64,000 nt of DNA from assembly GCA_963920665.1 (NCBI GenBank), contig OY987268.1, positions 2,730,501-2,794,500 of the forward strand, read 5' to 3'. Position numbers and translations under genes: made by a program. Numbering within the stretch: position 1 is the stretch's first letter; each line of letters opens with the position of its first letter. Under the pieces are notes generated by a model. The model was not told the origin of the DNA, ran no database searches, and saw nothing but the letters and a program-made list of their open reading frames with translations. The DNA is from Straminergon stramineum. Its lineage: Eukaryota > Streptophyta > Bryopsida > Hypnales > Calliergonaceae. Shown in pieces: positions 1 to 12,626 of the stretch.

Positions 1-206
1 ATTATTGGAATGATTTGAACTTATTGAGAACTACTCTTCATTGTGCAAGAAATAATGGGGGAACAATGAATAAACTTCTAGATAAGTCTTTTTTAAATAT
101 TCCATTGTATATAATAATTGACAATTTCAAGAAAAAATAATATTCCTTGTATACAACCCAAAACATAATTTTATTTAATTACAAGATTTCAAATTGCAAG
201 TGGAAA
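1..206. other. AT-rich spacer, nothing recognised
   Basis: Low-complexity AT-rich sequence with no convincing reading frame, RNA gene or repeat boundary. Confidence 0.6.
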
Positions 207-477
207 TGTGTCTTCCAGGAGGGTTGCTATTATGTGAGCATAGGAGTGTGAGCCTATGAGCCTATAATATTACACATCTATGTTATAGGTGTATGTACCA
301 TAGAAACCGTCTATGATTATAGGGTATATATGTTACAAATACCCATATTATAGGTGTTTATGATACATACACCTTCTATAGTGTGTGGTATCTATATCAT
401 AGGTACCTATTATGTAGGCTCACTGCTCACAAGCTCGCATTCTTGGGCTCACATACTAGCACCGTTGTGTCTTCCAG
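207..477. mobile_element. Short TIR element (MITE) with 12-bp flanking repeat
   Basis: The 12-bp word TGTGTCTTCCAG occurs directly repeated at 207-218 and 466-477. The 247 bp between them have imperfect terminal inverted repeats: the left end GGTTGCTATTATGTGAGC pairs with the right end, which reads GGTGCTAGTATGTGAGCC on the other strand. The interior is rich in short ATAGGTGTATG-like palindromic words. There is no reading frame, so the element would be non-autonomous. The superfamily is unclear, because a 12-bp target duplication is longer than the 8-11 bp usual for hAT or Mutator elements. Confidence 0.7.
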
Positions 478-1041
478 TAACTTCTCACATTTTCAAACTT
501 TGTTCTAAATATTCAAGATTGATTTGACCTTCCAAAGGATTTCAATTTGGGTTAAAGTTACCAAATTAGAAAAGTATATAAAGTATGAATGTATTATGAT
601 GACTTTGCTTGAAAATTGAGCCAATTATGTCAAATTATGTGAATTGGTTTATTTTATTTTCAAGTCAAGTGAATTCTACCATAATTTCTAATATATTCCG
701 ATTATATTCCTAATTTCAATTTTTTTAAACCGTTGTGAGTTTTTTCAAAGCAATTAAAGTCTTTGAAAAAGAAATTAATTGTTTTCATCATATTAAGTGG
801 TTGACCTGAATTTTTCCAATCCAATTTTTTTAGAGAATTATATTGATTTCACATTCTTTTTCTGAAATTGAAACAATTACAACTTGTAAGAAGAATATGA
901 CTTCATCTTTAAAAATAGAAGAAATGATTTTTATTATTCTACTACATTGGCCAAATCAAATATAAAATCAAAATTTAACTACATGGTTATTGGTTTCAGT
1001 ATTTAGAAATCAAAGAGTGGTTTATTTCCATCTATTGTTCT
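478..1041. other. AT-rich spacer, nothing recognised
   Basis: No supported gene or repeat boundary; long T and A runs dominate. Confidence 0.5.
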
Positions 1042-1951
1042 TTATCCCCCTAAAGTTCCATGAATATGTTTTCACCAAAAATGCTCTCAAACTATCAATT
1101 TTAGTATAAGTACCAAATTTTTGAAAAAAATACTTTTTTTAACAAATGTAACCATAGGATCTTGTAGTATGCTGACTTGAAAACATGTGGTAAAAATTTC
1201 AGAAATTTCCACCACGTAGACTACAAGATATAACCATTCAAATTCACTGAAATGATTTTGTTGGTCCTACGAAAAACAGGGTAGTTGCACTTCACAAGTT
1301 CACTTTTATTTGAAAAATGGGCAATCCAAGTAGATGCTCATTTGGATTCTTTTTCCTAGACAAGTTGGCCACATGCTTGATAAATTTTAGATCATTTGGA
1401 ATTGTACAACATATAGGAAAAAATAGTAAGTAGACAGTAGTAGAGAATGATTCAAAATACTAAATTGTTAAGAATTTAATTATGGAATTGAAAAATGTCA
1501 ATCCCAATGGTTGCAAGTTGTAATTATAAACATCTACATCTTATGATTTTATTTTTTCCAAAAATATTGAAAATTGAGTAAGATAAAGGACTTTAAAAGG
1601 TTATTTTAGAGTAGAAAATCCTCATAGCTTTTGACTCATTGATCAAAATGGAATGATTCAAAGCTTTCCACGTATATACAACTCTAGTAGACCACTTTCA
1701 AAATTTTGATTATGAAAAAAATGATTTTTCTCATCTACTTGGATTGCCCATTTATGAAAAAAAGTAACATATTAGGTTATAACTTTTGACTTGTATATCC
1801 ACATGTCAAGAAATTTAGTGCATATGAAAGATATTCCTTGTCCCCATCTTCTATTAAAATTTGGAGCCAAAATGTGGAAATCTCTAGTCACACGTACTTG
1901 CCCAAAACTGCTATGTAGCCAAAAAATGCATGTTGGTTCTTTAGGGGTTAA
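1042..1951 (-). mobile_element. TTAA-type non-autonomous element, family A (copy A1)
   Basis: This is a reverse-orientation copy of the roughly 930-bp family A. The left edge CCCCCTAAAGTTCC is the complement of the family's 3' end, and the right edge CTTTAGGGGTTAA is the complement of its 5' start. The TTAA at the left edge has decayed to TTTATC. The interior matches the other copies, for example the block around 'ctacaagatataacc'. The 81-residue frame inside it (1791-2036) has no recognisable domain. Confidence 0.75.
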
Positions 1952-3093
1952 GCCTTCAACTCGAAATTCAAATTGGAATCAAGCTTGCTCTTACTCTCAC
2001 TTATGCTTTCATTTGTTAAAACCTTTCAAAGTCTAAAGGTCTTTCAGGGAGCTTTATTTTAATTGTTATCCAATTGTAATTTCATGAAAATGCCATGTTA
2101 TATAGGAATATTAGCATTAATTTTGAATAGAAATGAATAATATTTTGTTTACAATTTAAAAATAAAAATACGCGTATTTCAGATTTTTTTTGTGGATGTT
2201 TGATGATTCTTTTGACATTTGAGATAATTGAAAAAATAAACTTAAGATATTTGAATATACACATTATTCTGCATGTACCAATGGTACATATAATGCTATT
2301 AGAACCAACATGTTGTATTTGCTAAAAAAATTACATATTCTAAAGGTTCAAAAATACAAAAGTCTTGAATGAAATACTAAATATTTTTTGAAGAAAATTT
2401 ATAAAAAATATTTCAAAGAATTTTAGTTTCCACCCAAATGCGATCAATTGGTAATTGCACCCATTTATTACACTTTTCTTAGAAAACAAATATTTAAAAT
2501 CCTTATCCAAAATGTGTAGCTTTTGTTTATAAGAGTCTTGGGTTGCTTTAGGGACATCTATATTCAACTCTTAAAAAAATTCACTGTTTATTCTTAGTTA
2601 TTTAAAAAATGTTGGTAAAAAAGTTAGAATTTGTTCTTTTGACTTTCAACAAGATCCAACCAGTATTGTAAAATATCAATAGAAAGAAAAATGAATGATA
2701 TGGATATGTTGAAGAGTTTTAATTGTTTATAAGAAATTTTCAAAAGTAGTTTGATTATCTCTACGTTGAGTACTTTGAGGTAATATGATTGCTTTTATGG
2801 CCCCTTTAAAGTAATTGTACCTAATAGTGTCTCCTTTCTAAAACTAACCCTACATATTTTTGCAAAGAATGTATTGCTTTTAAGCACAAGAGCTGAAGAT
2901 TGTATTTGATTACACATATTTTTAGCATTTTGAAAATTCATAATTTAGTCATACATTGTTTCAAAAAATGCACAGAAATAGGTTTCAAATAATCTTCTTT
3001 TCACTTCCAACAAGATTCACCAAAAATATTAAGAAATTTCTTAAGAAGAACAATGTTCAATTGATTATTCACACACAATTCAATGTAGCTACT
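1952..3093. other. AT-rich spacer between family A copies
   Basis: No supported gene. Short minus-strand frames at 2082-2264 and 2340-2567 are Lys/Phe/Ile-rich translations of AT-rich DNA without motifs. Confidence 0.5.
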
Positions 3094-4026
3094 TTAACCC
3101 CTAAAGGACCAAGGTGTGTTTTTTGGCAACATAACTTTTGGGGGCAGGTATGTGTGACTATAGATTTCCATGTTTTTGGCCCAAATTTTAATAGAAGGTG
3201 TGGACGAGGAATATCTTTCATGTGCACTAAATTTCAGGGCATTTGGAAATACGAGTCAAAAGTTCTGGCCTAATATGTAGTTTGTTTCTCAACTCGGGCA
3301 GTCTGGGCAGATCTGGAAAAATCATTTTTTTCAAAAATAAAAATTTGAAATTGGTTTGGCAGATTTATATATACATAGAAAGCTTTCGATCATTCCATTT
3401 TGATCAATGAGTCAAAAGTTATGAGATGTTTTAGTTTGTGGGCAAGTATGGATTCTCTACTCTAAAATAAACTTTGAAGTCCTTTATTTAACTCAATTTT
3501 CAATATTTTTTGAAAAAAATAAAAACATTAGATGTAGATTATTTATTACAACATTGTAACCATTGGGATTGGGATTTTTCAATTCCATTAATAAATTGTT
3601 AACAATTTTGTATTTTGAAGCATTCTCTACATCTTTTTACTTACTATTTTTTTCCTATATGTTGCACAATTCCAAATGATCTGAAAATTTTCAAGCATGT
3701 AGCCAACTTGCATTGAAGAATGAATCTAAAGAAGCACCACCATTTTGGACATTGTTTCATACAGATGTGACCTTGTGAAGTGCAGCTGCCCGTTTTTTCA
3801 TAGGGTCCAAAAAAGGATTTTTGTCACTTCAAATGCTAATATCTTGCAATCTACACGGTGGAATTTTCTGAATTTTTTTCCACATCTTTTCAATCTAGTG
3901 TACTACAAGATCCTACGGTTACATGTGTCCAAAAATGATATTTTTCAAAAATTTGGTACTTGTATTAGAAATGACAGTTTTTGAGGGTTTTGGGTGATAA
4001 TATAGTCAAAGAACTTTAGGGGTTAA
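3094..4026 (+). mobile_element. TTAA-type element, family A (copy A2), nearly intact
   Basis: The element starts TTAACCCCTAAAGGACCAAG at 3094 and ends AACTTTAGGGGTTAA at 4026, 933 bp in all. Inside it, near 3580, the sequence 'attccattaataaattg' carries one uninterrupted TTAA. Copy A3 has another element inserted at exactly this TTAA. The short frames at 2956-3273 and 3745-3984 are not protein-like. The element is non-autonomous. Confidence 0.85.
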
Positions 4027-4863
4027 CCATGTCAATAGCACTTAGAAGTCCATATTCTCAACAATGAACATCATGCTTTGGTGCAATGATTTGCCTAAAT
4101 AAATAACTTTTCATTCATGAAAAACAAATAACCACACTACAATTGGCTCTGTCCCTATTCAATAGTATTGGCACACTTTTCAAGCAAGGTACCTACTCAA
4201 ACTTCTTGTCGATGCAAAGCCTCTTCCTTTGTGGTGCAGATCCAAGAATTCCTGGTTCCTTAAGAAGCAAAATTTCTTAATACCCAATTTGAGAAAAAAA
4301 TGAATTTTTTTCTTGAAGATAATAAGCAAAATTATGTACAGATTCCAAAAAAATTAGGAATAAAATAGTACAATGGTCACTTTTATGGACCCTCCACCCT
4401 AGAGTTTTGTGGAAACAGAGTAATAATGTCCAAAAGAGATCGACGGGGGAGGGGGGAGGGCTCCGCCATCGCCATAGCCGTCCTTCGCCATTTGCAAACC
4501 TCTCTTGAAGAAGCTGTCGCAGGCTTCTTCTTTCCCGCGGCAATCCGGCGACTCCCTTGTCTACACTAGTTTGCGCAATCCCTCGCAACTCTCAAGAGTT
4601 TCTTCCTTCTCTTGAGATCGCTCTCAATCAGGTACCGATAATAAGCAATCAGTCTCCCTTCTTTGATTCTCCAATTTTCTCATTCAATGGTTGCGATCTG
4701 GGGTTTCCAGATCTGAAGCTCACAGCTCTTTGATCTGATAGGTGGGAGGCTAGGGTTTGGTTCTTCGTGGAGCTCAAGCCCGGAGAGCAGAGTCGAGGAG
4801 TTGCGGAGGGGATTGTAGGGAGTTTGGCGATTGGGAGGCGATTTGAGAGAGCCGCGGGGAGAG
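4027..4863 (+). promoter_or_regulatory. Promoter and 5' leader of the TM9SF gene
   Basis: Base composition changes sharply near 4440 from AT-rich spacer to a GC-rich, pyrimidine-biased stretch typical of a promoter and leader. A telo-box-like AGGGTTT lies near 4752, about 110 bp before the start codon. Such boxes are common near transcription starts of plant growth-related genes. The exact start of transcription cannot be fixed from the sequence. Confidence 0.5.
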
Positions 4864-7800
4864 ATGGTGACCCTCAGTAGGGTTGGCCTGTTGTGCGTCG
4901 TCGTGGTGCTTTTGGTTCAGCTCTGTAATGCCAACGAGTACGACCACAGGGTAGGGCACTGGACTTGTATTTGTACTTGTTTGTGGATTTGATTTTTCAG
5001 TTTGTGCTCTCACTCTCTAACTCTGTCTCTCTGTCTCTATCTGTTTCTATCTGTGGTTCGACCTGGTTTTGGAATGTTTTCGATGCATCGTTTCAGGGTT
5101 TGCGTGGTGTTCTGAACTTTCTAATCGATCTTCACCTCGCCTGAGGCTCTCTCGTTTTTGGTTTTCTAACGCGAAAGAGTTTTCAGGACGTGATCCTATG
5201 TCGGTACCACCATCATCGGGAACCCTTTTTTTTGAATAAATGAATAATTTAACGAATAATGATTTTTTACGCGTTTTATTCACTGCCGTCCTAATCGTGC
5301 ATCAAGATCTTCGAGTGCCCTTGTTGATTTAGATTTTGATCCATCGAACAGCTTGGTAAGACTCATGATGTTCTTGATCCATGTTCGTTGGTAAATCGTG
5401 ATAACTTGAGGAACAGGAACTACGGAAGCTGTCTGTATTACCACATCTATGTCTTGCAAGGGGTGGGTATCGGTCCGTCGATGCTAGAGTGCAGACGGGG
5501 TGCTAGAAACCCTAAGGTTTTTATCGCGGTTTTATTACGTTCTTGAGCTGTGTTGGGCTTGTACTCTTTGGACTATAGCACTATAGTCCAACAAATCATT
5601 AAACAATAACTTAATAGTAAGACCCTAAGTTACTGACAAATCAACTCAACTTTTTTTCGAGGCTCTGCAACCTTAGGACGACGATGACTTGTCAGACCTT
5701 AACATATTAGTGAAAGTACGTTCAAGAAAGTTAACGTTAGAGAATTTTTAAATCTTGGATTCTCCCTTGAACAGGAGATGGAATAGCCAGTGTGAGTAGC
5801 TAATTTCAAGAATGCTATGTTGATGGATGTATTTGAATAGTGGTGGTGTTCTCGATCGGCATTTTGGTACGAAAGGTCGTTTCATCACGATTGTTGGACT
5901 TGAGTTGCGGAGCAAGTGTTCCAATATCAATACAGCAAACCCTATTCTAAGTGCTTTCGCAGTATTTGACTGCCTGGGTTGCCTGACTGCGTCTTATCCT
6001 GGATTTCGAACGTAATTACATTACTCACTGCACGCCACCCCTTTTGTGAAATGTGCAGTATGGGAATGGGGATTCTGTGATACTTTGGGTAAACAAGGTG
6101 GGACCTTACAACAATCCACAAGAAACGTACAATTACTACAGTTTGCCGTTCTGCAGTCCGGGAAATGGCCCAAACGCTCGACACAAATGGGGAGGACTCG
6201 GTGAAGTACTGGAAGGGAATGAGCTCATCGACAGCGAGGTTGTCATCAAGTTCAGAGGTAAGTGGCTGTCAATGTTACCGTAGGATGGGTCTCATGCTTT
6301 TTAGCAGTTTTGAGCCTCATTTTTGTCCAATTTTGTTTATTAATGCACATGCAATGTTCTTCAGGGATTCTGGTTATGTACAAATTTGGACCCATTTGAT
6401 AATATTTTTCACAGTTCAGTAAGATCAATAGAAGCGGTCATTCAATAACCTATAATCCGTGGTCCTTTACGGTTGTATATCAGAGGATGAGGTCTTCTCT
6501 CGATGTCTGATGGTGGGTGTTGTGTATTAAGCTGTCTTATGCGGGTCGATACAGAAGTGGACCATTTAATCATATTGAGTACGCAGTTATTTTCTCTGCA
6601 AACTCAGTAGGCTCATTTTCGCTAACCTGTATTGTGTGACGCAGTACCCGTGGAGAAAAAATCGATATGCAGCTTTGACTTGAATGAGATGTCAGCAGCA
6701 GCATTCAAAGATGCCGTCTCGAACATTTACTGGTTCGAATTCTTTATGGGTGAGTGGACAATTTTATTCATTTTCACGTGGGTGTCCTGGTCCTAGGTTA
6801 TTGTCCATATGTGGGTGTCCTAGTCGGATGGAATTCCTACCTGAAGCTTTTAGGAAACTGTTTATTTGCTAAACCCTAACATGAATCTTTCTTGAACTGA
6901 GCGTGTTCTATCTGGTACGTAGTTGAACGAGTTTCTAATGATCAAATTTCGGTTGTGTTTTTTGCTTTCCAATGCAGACGATCTTCCGCTTTGGGGTATG
7001 CAACTTTCTGAGCCTTTTGGCTCACCTACTTTTGGTTTGGTGATGATCAGTTCTTGTGATGGTGTTGATTGCAAATGTCGCAGATTCGAACATCTTAGAT
7101 TACAGAGTCTTATTCAATACGTTTGCTGAGATTTCGAAGCTTTAATAGCCACCGCAAACACTGATGACAAGCTAGTTGTATGATTGGGATATACAGGCTT
7201 CGTCGGGCCGCAACATTCGGACAAAGATGATGATGGGAAGTACATGATGTACACGCACAAGGACCTGGTGATCAAGTACAACAACGATCAAGTACGATTT
7301 TGTGAGCTTTACAAACAGTCTCTTCCAGGGTTCTTCCAGTTGGTATTGCGAGATGGTACATGAGGCTTGCTGACGTAGTTGCTTGTGTATTGACAGATTA
7401 TTCAAGTAAATCTCACTCAAGAGAACCCCCAGACCATAACTCCTGGTAAGAAGATTGACCTGACATTTGCAGTGCAGTGGGAGCCCACCAACACGTCATA
7501 CATCAGACGCTTTGATGCGTACCTGGACTACCCTTTCTTTGAGCACCAGGTGTGTGTCGGACAATGTGGATCTCAGTTAAACTAATTTTTATGTAAATCT
7601 TCAAGATCTTTTATTGAGACTCCTTGCAATAGCGCTTTAGTTCACGACAATCATGTTTTTTATGAAAACCCTACTGTAGTAGAGCCTAGATTGCTTACAG
7701 TAGTTGAGAATGACGGGTTGCAATCACCGAGTGTCGCGTCGGCTTTTCCATGCATTTGACTACTGTGTATCTGAAAAACATGTTTTCCTGACCTTGAGTT

Positions 7801-10800
7801 TTCGCTAGTTGTTGACATAGAAGCAGACATGGGAGTCGTTATAGGTAGCATGTTGCTGAGGACTTGAAGATTGATGAGCTCTGTCATGGCAGATTCACTG
7901 GTTCTCCATCTTCAACTCGTTCATGATGGTGATCTTCCTGACCGGGCTGGTGTCGATGATTCTGATGCGCACGCTGCGCAACGACTACGCAAAGTACGCA
8001 CGGGAGGAAGATGACTTGGAGACATTGGTGAGTGCAGAGATCCGAAGTTGTTTATGTGTGTGCCGATGGAATGACCGAAGTATGGGTTCTTGGAGTGATG
8101 GTGGTTTATGGAATGACAGGGAGTGACTGGTTGTGGTGATGCAGGAGAGGGACGTGAGTGAAGAGTCGGGATGGAAACTGGTGCACGGAGATGTGTTCCG
8201 GGCACCTCGCAATCTGGTGCTTTTGTCAGCGTTGGTGGGGACCGGTGCGCAGCTGGCGCTGCTGGTGTTGCTAGTGATTCTACTGTCTATTGTCGGCATG
8301 CTCTATGTTGGGTATGTATACTGAGATTATAAGGCAGAAAATACTATTTTCGTCACTTTGATTATGTTTACATATGCATAGTGGTTTGGGGGAGATATGG
8401 AGTTGTTGAGAGATCTTTGTTTTCAGGAGCCAATCCTGTTGAGATCAAATTTGAATCATTATGTAAGAATTTCTTACCCAATCGCACATCAGGAGGTTCT
8501 AGACCGCTATAAGTGACTGTTTACAACCCTATGTCCATTCTAAGATGAGTGGCCATCGGCGTTTAACCCAGTCATTCTTACAACCAACTTGCTAATAGAA
8601 TGCGCAACCAAGTGTCTGAACATATGAGTCCCTGTATAAGAGTAGGGATTAGGTCCTCACTGTTTCAGTATCCCCTACCTTAGTTTGTGTTTCACTGAAG
8701 GAGCTTCGATTTGAGTGGGTGAAGGGTGGATTTTGTACTCAGTAATTTTGTTTTTTCACGTTGGTGGAGTGGATTATTCAACCAATTGATGGACAGTGAT
8801 GTGCAGAAGTATAAACCAGTGTTATAACTCCTGGTCTGTTATGGTTTAGGAGTTGCGGTTGACTGGAGTTCGAATATGTGATGTCCAGTGAGTGATTCCA
8901 GCCATGGACTGGAAATGGGGTTATTGAATGGACCCTTTAATGTGTGGTTGCAGGCGTGGAGCTATTGTGACGGCATTCATCGTATGCTACGCGCTGACCT
9001 CGTTCATAGCAGGATACGTGAGCGGAGGGTTCTACTCGCGCAATGACGGTACCCAACCATACCCTTGGGAGTAGCGGGATTTGTGATCTCCAGAAGTTTT
9101 CGTTGTCTTATGCTTGTATTGTGACTGTTGTGCAGGAAAGCACTGGATGAAGTCGATGCTGCTGACGGCGTCGTTGTTCCCATTCCTGTGCTTCGGCATT
9201 GGTTTCTTGTTGAACTTCGTGGCCATTTACTACCATTCTCTGGCGGCTATTCCTTTTGGCACCATGGTGAGATATTCTCATATTTCTTGGAACGGAGAAG
9301 ATTGTGTGGGTTTTTGAATGACTCTATCAGCTAATATTCCGGTGACAGCAGAGGTTTCCTTGTTGAGATCAAGGATAATCTTTTGTGGTACTCACTTAGC
9401 ATTCTGTGAGGTATTGAAAAGTCTGTGCGGAGTGGATTTGTTAGCCTATTCGACAATGAGCGAGAAAGCATATTTTATTGAAGAGTTTTAGGCAAGTTGT
9501 GCGTCCCCAACAACACCGTCAGTTTTAGCACTTCAAATGAAACTCTGTAGTCTATAAAACCAGCAGACGTTCTCAAAATTGATGAATGGGAGTTCATGAG
9601 TTCTCGAAGCCAACGATTGGGATTTCGAGTATCTCTTTTTTCGTGCTTCAACGGTGTCCGATTAAAGATAGTCTAGTGCCAATTGTAGGTTCTACAATCA
9701 CAAATTTGAATATTAGTAGCATATTATTGAGTTGTTGGGAAAGAATATGAAAGAACCTGTCTCTTTCATTTGCAGCTGGAATTTCAGACCATGCCCCAAC
9801 TCAAAAGTGAATTAAAACAAGTGTTGTTATTTTATGTCTCGTTACCTTCTGTCCTGCGTGAGCTTGATTAGGTAAACTTGGTTGGGTTTGCAGGTGGTGG
9901 TGCTGGTGATTTGGGCATTCATTTCATTCCCACTGGCCTTGTTTGGGACTGTGGTGGGGCGGAACTGGAGCGGGCAGCCTGACAACCCGTGCAGAGTGAA
10001 GACCATCCCGCGGCCGATTCCGGACAAGAAATGGTACTTGAAACCGTCAGTGGTGGCCCTATTGGGTGGTCTGCTGCCATTCGGGAGCATCTTCATCGAG
10101 ATGTACTTCGTGTTCACTTCCTTCTGGCAGTATAAGGTGGGGTTTTCTTAGGACCTGAGTACTTCGAACAATAGTGAATGTTATTCTTATCATATTTGAG
10201 TGGGTCATGTGAGGACTTTCTTTTGTTCAATTTTATTTATGTTTTGACTAAAACACATGTAATGTTCATCATCAATCCTGTTCATATGAATGTAGTCCTG
10301 TCTGAAATCTCTGTCCTTAGGAGTTGTTCCGAGTTGTCGCTGAGGGCTATGGTAATGCATTTTGACGGCAAGGAAGTTTCTTGCATTCCGAATTGTGATG
10401 CAGGGATGGAGCTTGTTCTGATGGTTCTTATGTTGTTACAGGTTTACTACGTGTACGGATTCATGCTGCTGGTATTCATCATTCTGACCATTGTGACCGT
10501 ATGTGTGACGATCGTGGCGACCTACTTCTTGCTGAATGCTGAGAACTATCACTGGCAATGGACTTCGTTTTGGTCGGCGGGATCCACAGCCCTCTACGTG
10601 TACCTGTACTCGATTTACTACTATTACATGAAAACGAAAATGTCGGGTTTTTTCCAAATCAGTTTCTACTTCGGTTACACGCTGATGTTCTGCATCGGTC
10701 TGGGTATATTCTGCGGTAAGGGAAATTGTGTACAAGAGGTTGGGAATGTAGTCAGTTCGATTTCATTTTTTTTTACCTACGCACACGCTACATTATTCTT

Positions 10801-10990
10801 TGATGCTGGTGATATGAATTTTAGCCCCGTTTGCATTATATTTTCCCCAGATGTTCGATCAAATTGGTCATTTCGAAACCATGAAATCTCTGTTGTGTGA
10901 CTTATTTCGTTGGTATTTGCAGGCGCTGTGGGCTACCTAGGGTCGTCGTTGTTTGTGCGCCGGATATACAGGAACATCAAGTGCGACTAA
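4864..10990 (+). CDS. Transmembrane nine superfamily (TM9SF/EMP70) protein, 13 exons, 589 aa
   Basis: Exons: 4864-4950, 6059-6257, 6645-6749, 6978-6995, 7197-7291, 7397-7549, 7893-8027, 8145-8311, 8954-9048, 9136-9266, 9894-10136, 10442-10715 and 10923-10990. All introns are GT-AG, the phases agree, and the total is 1770 nt. Residues 1-24 form a signal peptide. A lumenal domain follows, with the family signature [19 protein letters not shown] and later [11 protein letters not shown]. From about residue 222 there are nine predicted membrane segments, beginning [14 protein letters not shown]. The loop [12 protein letters not shown] and the AENYHWQW..F block are characteristic. The C terminus NIKCD fits the KXD/E signal known to keep plant EMP70 proteins in the Golgi by COPI binding. 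Length matches the plant TMN1 type (about 590 aa). The family is thought to act in endomembrane sorting and adhesion, although its exact biochemical role is unsettled. Exon 4 is an 18-nt microexon. Confidence 0.93.
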
Positions 10991-11400
10991 GGTCGTGATC
11001 CATTTTTTTCTTCTCGAAGTAACATTCCTGGGCACGGACTGCACTTGTACCTGCAATTGCGTGCGAGTTAGACTCCTTGGAACGTTTTTCATGGAAAGCT
11101 GTCCACAAGTCTACGCTGATGACGAAGGGGCTCCTCTAGCTGTGTCTGCAGAATGCTTTTGCTAGTGTAAGTGGAGCCCCACCGCATGCATCAATACAAT
11201 TTGCTTTTAGGCATTTTGAAGCCATCTCATGATCGCCTTTTGAGTGCTTTTGAGTCCTGGTCCAGAGTTCGGTAGAGTAAAGTTAGGTGGCAATGGGAGG
11301 AATGAGTACGAGTAGACTCTTGTAGCAATGCACCAAGGTGATAGAAACATTTGTGATGGAATGAAAAAATAATATATCAACTTTTCAAATATCAGCGTCA
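10991..11400 (+). other. Probable 3' UTR of the TM9SF gene
   Basis: The sequence keeps gene-like composition for about 400 bp past the stop at 10988-10990, then turns AT-rich. Possible poly(A) signals such as AATACAAT (near 11192) and the AATAATAT region (near 11370) are present, but none is decisive. Confidence 0.45.
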
Positions 11401-11514
11401 TTTGCAAATGCCTTGGCCGCTCTTCTTTTTCATTCTTTGAGTTTTGACTCTTTTCTTTTGGGATATATTTTCACTTTCTGATTCTTTGAATGTGGAGTAC
11501 ATCGTAACCACTTT

Positions 11515-12000
11515 ACCTCCAATGAATACTTTTGATTTTCTTAAGTACATGATATCATATAGTACGAAAATAGATGATTTCCATGGTCACCAGTCTGTTC
11601 TTCAAGGATTAGAATTAACATTCGGTAGACACTATAGGACACGGTGTGCAACATTCTACATGAATACTTTTGATTTTTGTAAGTAGATGTTGTCACACAT
11701 TACTAAAATGGATGATTTTCATGGTCACCAATCTATCTTTCAAGGTCAAGGGTTAGGCTTAACATGTGGTAGCATGTATTGTCATTGCCTTGGCTCTATA
11801 GTAGATGGTGTGCAATATTCCACATCCAAGAGTACTTCATTAGTACCATGCATTGTTACTACCTTGGATCTATAGTAGATGGTGTGGAAAATTCCATATT
11901 CAACAATACTTCATCAATAGCTAAGAGCCTTACTTCTACACTAGATGGTATGGAATATTCTACATCCAACAAAACTTCATCACTAGCTAAATGTAAATAA
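11515..12000. repeat. Degenerate tandem-repeat array
   Basis: Two units of about 145 bp begin ATGAATACTTTTGATTTT (near 11521 and 11660) and contain 'ttycatggtcaccartct'. About three shorter units, 70-80 bp each, follow with the core 'tagatggtgtgcaatattccacatcca' in variants. The larger unit is recognisably related to repeats at 22.56-22.65 kb and 23.35-23.46 kb. The frames at 11444-12000 are products of this repetition and are not taken as genes. Confidence 0.7.
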
Positions 12001-12626
12001 TAGATGGAGGTTCAATGTGATGAGCAAGGTGCATAAAGGCTAATGAATGTTATATTGTTGGCATTATAACCTTATAGGATTTCTATATTTATCTTCATTT
12101 TTTTAAGAACTTTGAAAGTCAATCATCTGGTACTTTGAGCCTTTTGTGGCATTACTTCATCAATAGATTTTCTACATTTATCGACCATATGGATAAGGCT
12201 TTCAAATTCTAAACAAATGATGCTTGCACATATAATCTTAAATTTTTCATCCATCCATCCATTCTTTTTCTTACAAATTTTTGTGTAAGCTCTCTAACAT
12301 TTGTTATGATATAAATTTCAAAAACTTATCTTTGCAAATATTATATATTTGTATAGACACAAGTATATTCACCTCAATAAAAAACTTTATTGATTAAAAA
12401 AATGAACTTCTAAAAATAATTTTAATAAATAAATATGAAAAAATCTTCAAAAATCCTCAATTATTAGAACTCATCTCCTTAAGGCCTAGGGAGTGGTTTA
12501 AGTGATCAAAATTGCCAAGAGGCCCAAGATGTATTAGAAAAAGTAAATTGGAATAATAAATTATTAAACGCATTTTTTTTTAAAAAGGGGGAAAACCAAT
12601 ATTAACTAATATTTGTTAATAAAACT
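12001..12626. other. AT-rich spacer
   Basis: No gene or element boundary recognised. Confidence 0.5.

Noticed and set aside
3745..3984. Frames repeated in each family A element (also 27417, 29227 and 60757)
   Set aside because: The frame is opened and closed differently in each copy and gives Phe/Lys-rich peptides; it is not a conserved transposase.
10178..10900. 240-codon frame as a separate gene
   Set aside because: It reads from an intron through TM9SF exon 12 into the next intron; only 10442-10715 is coding.
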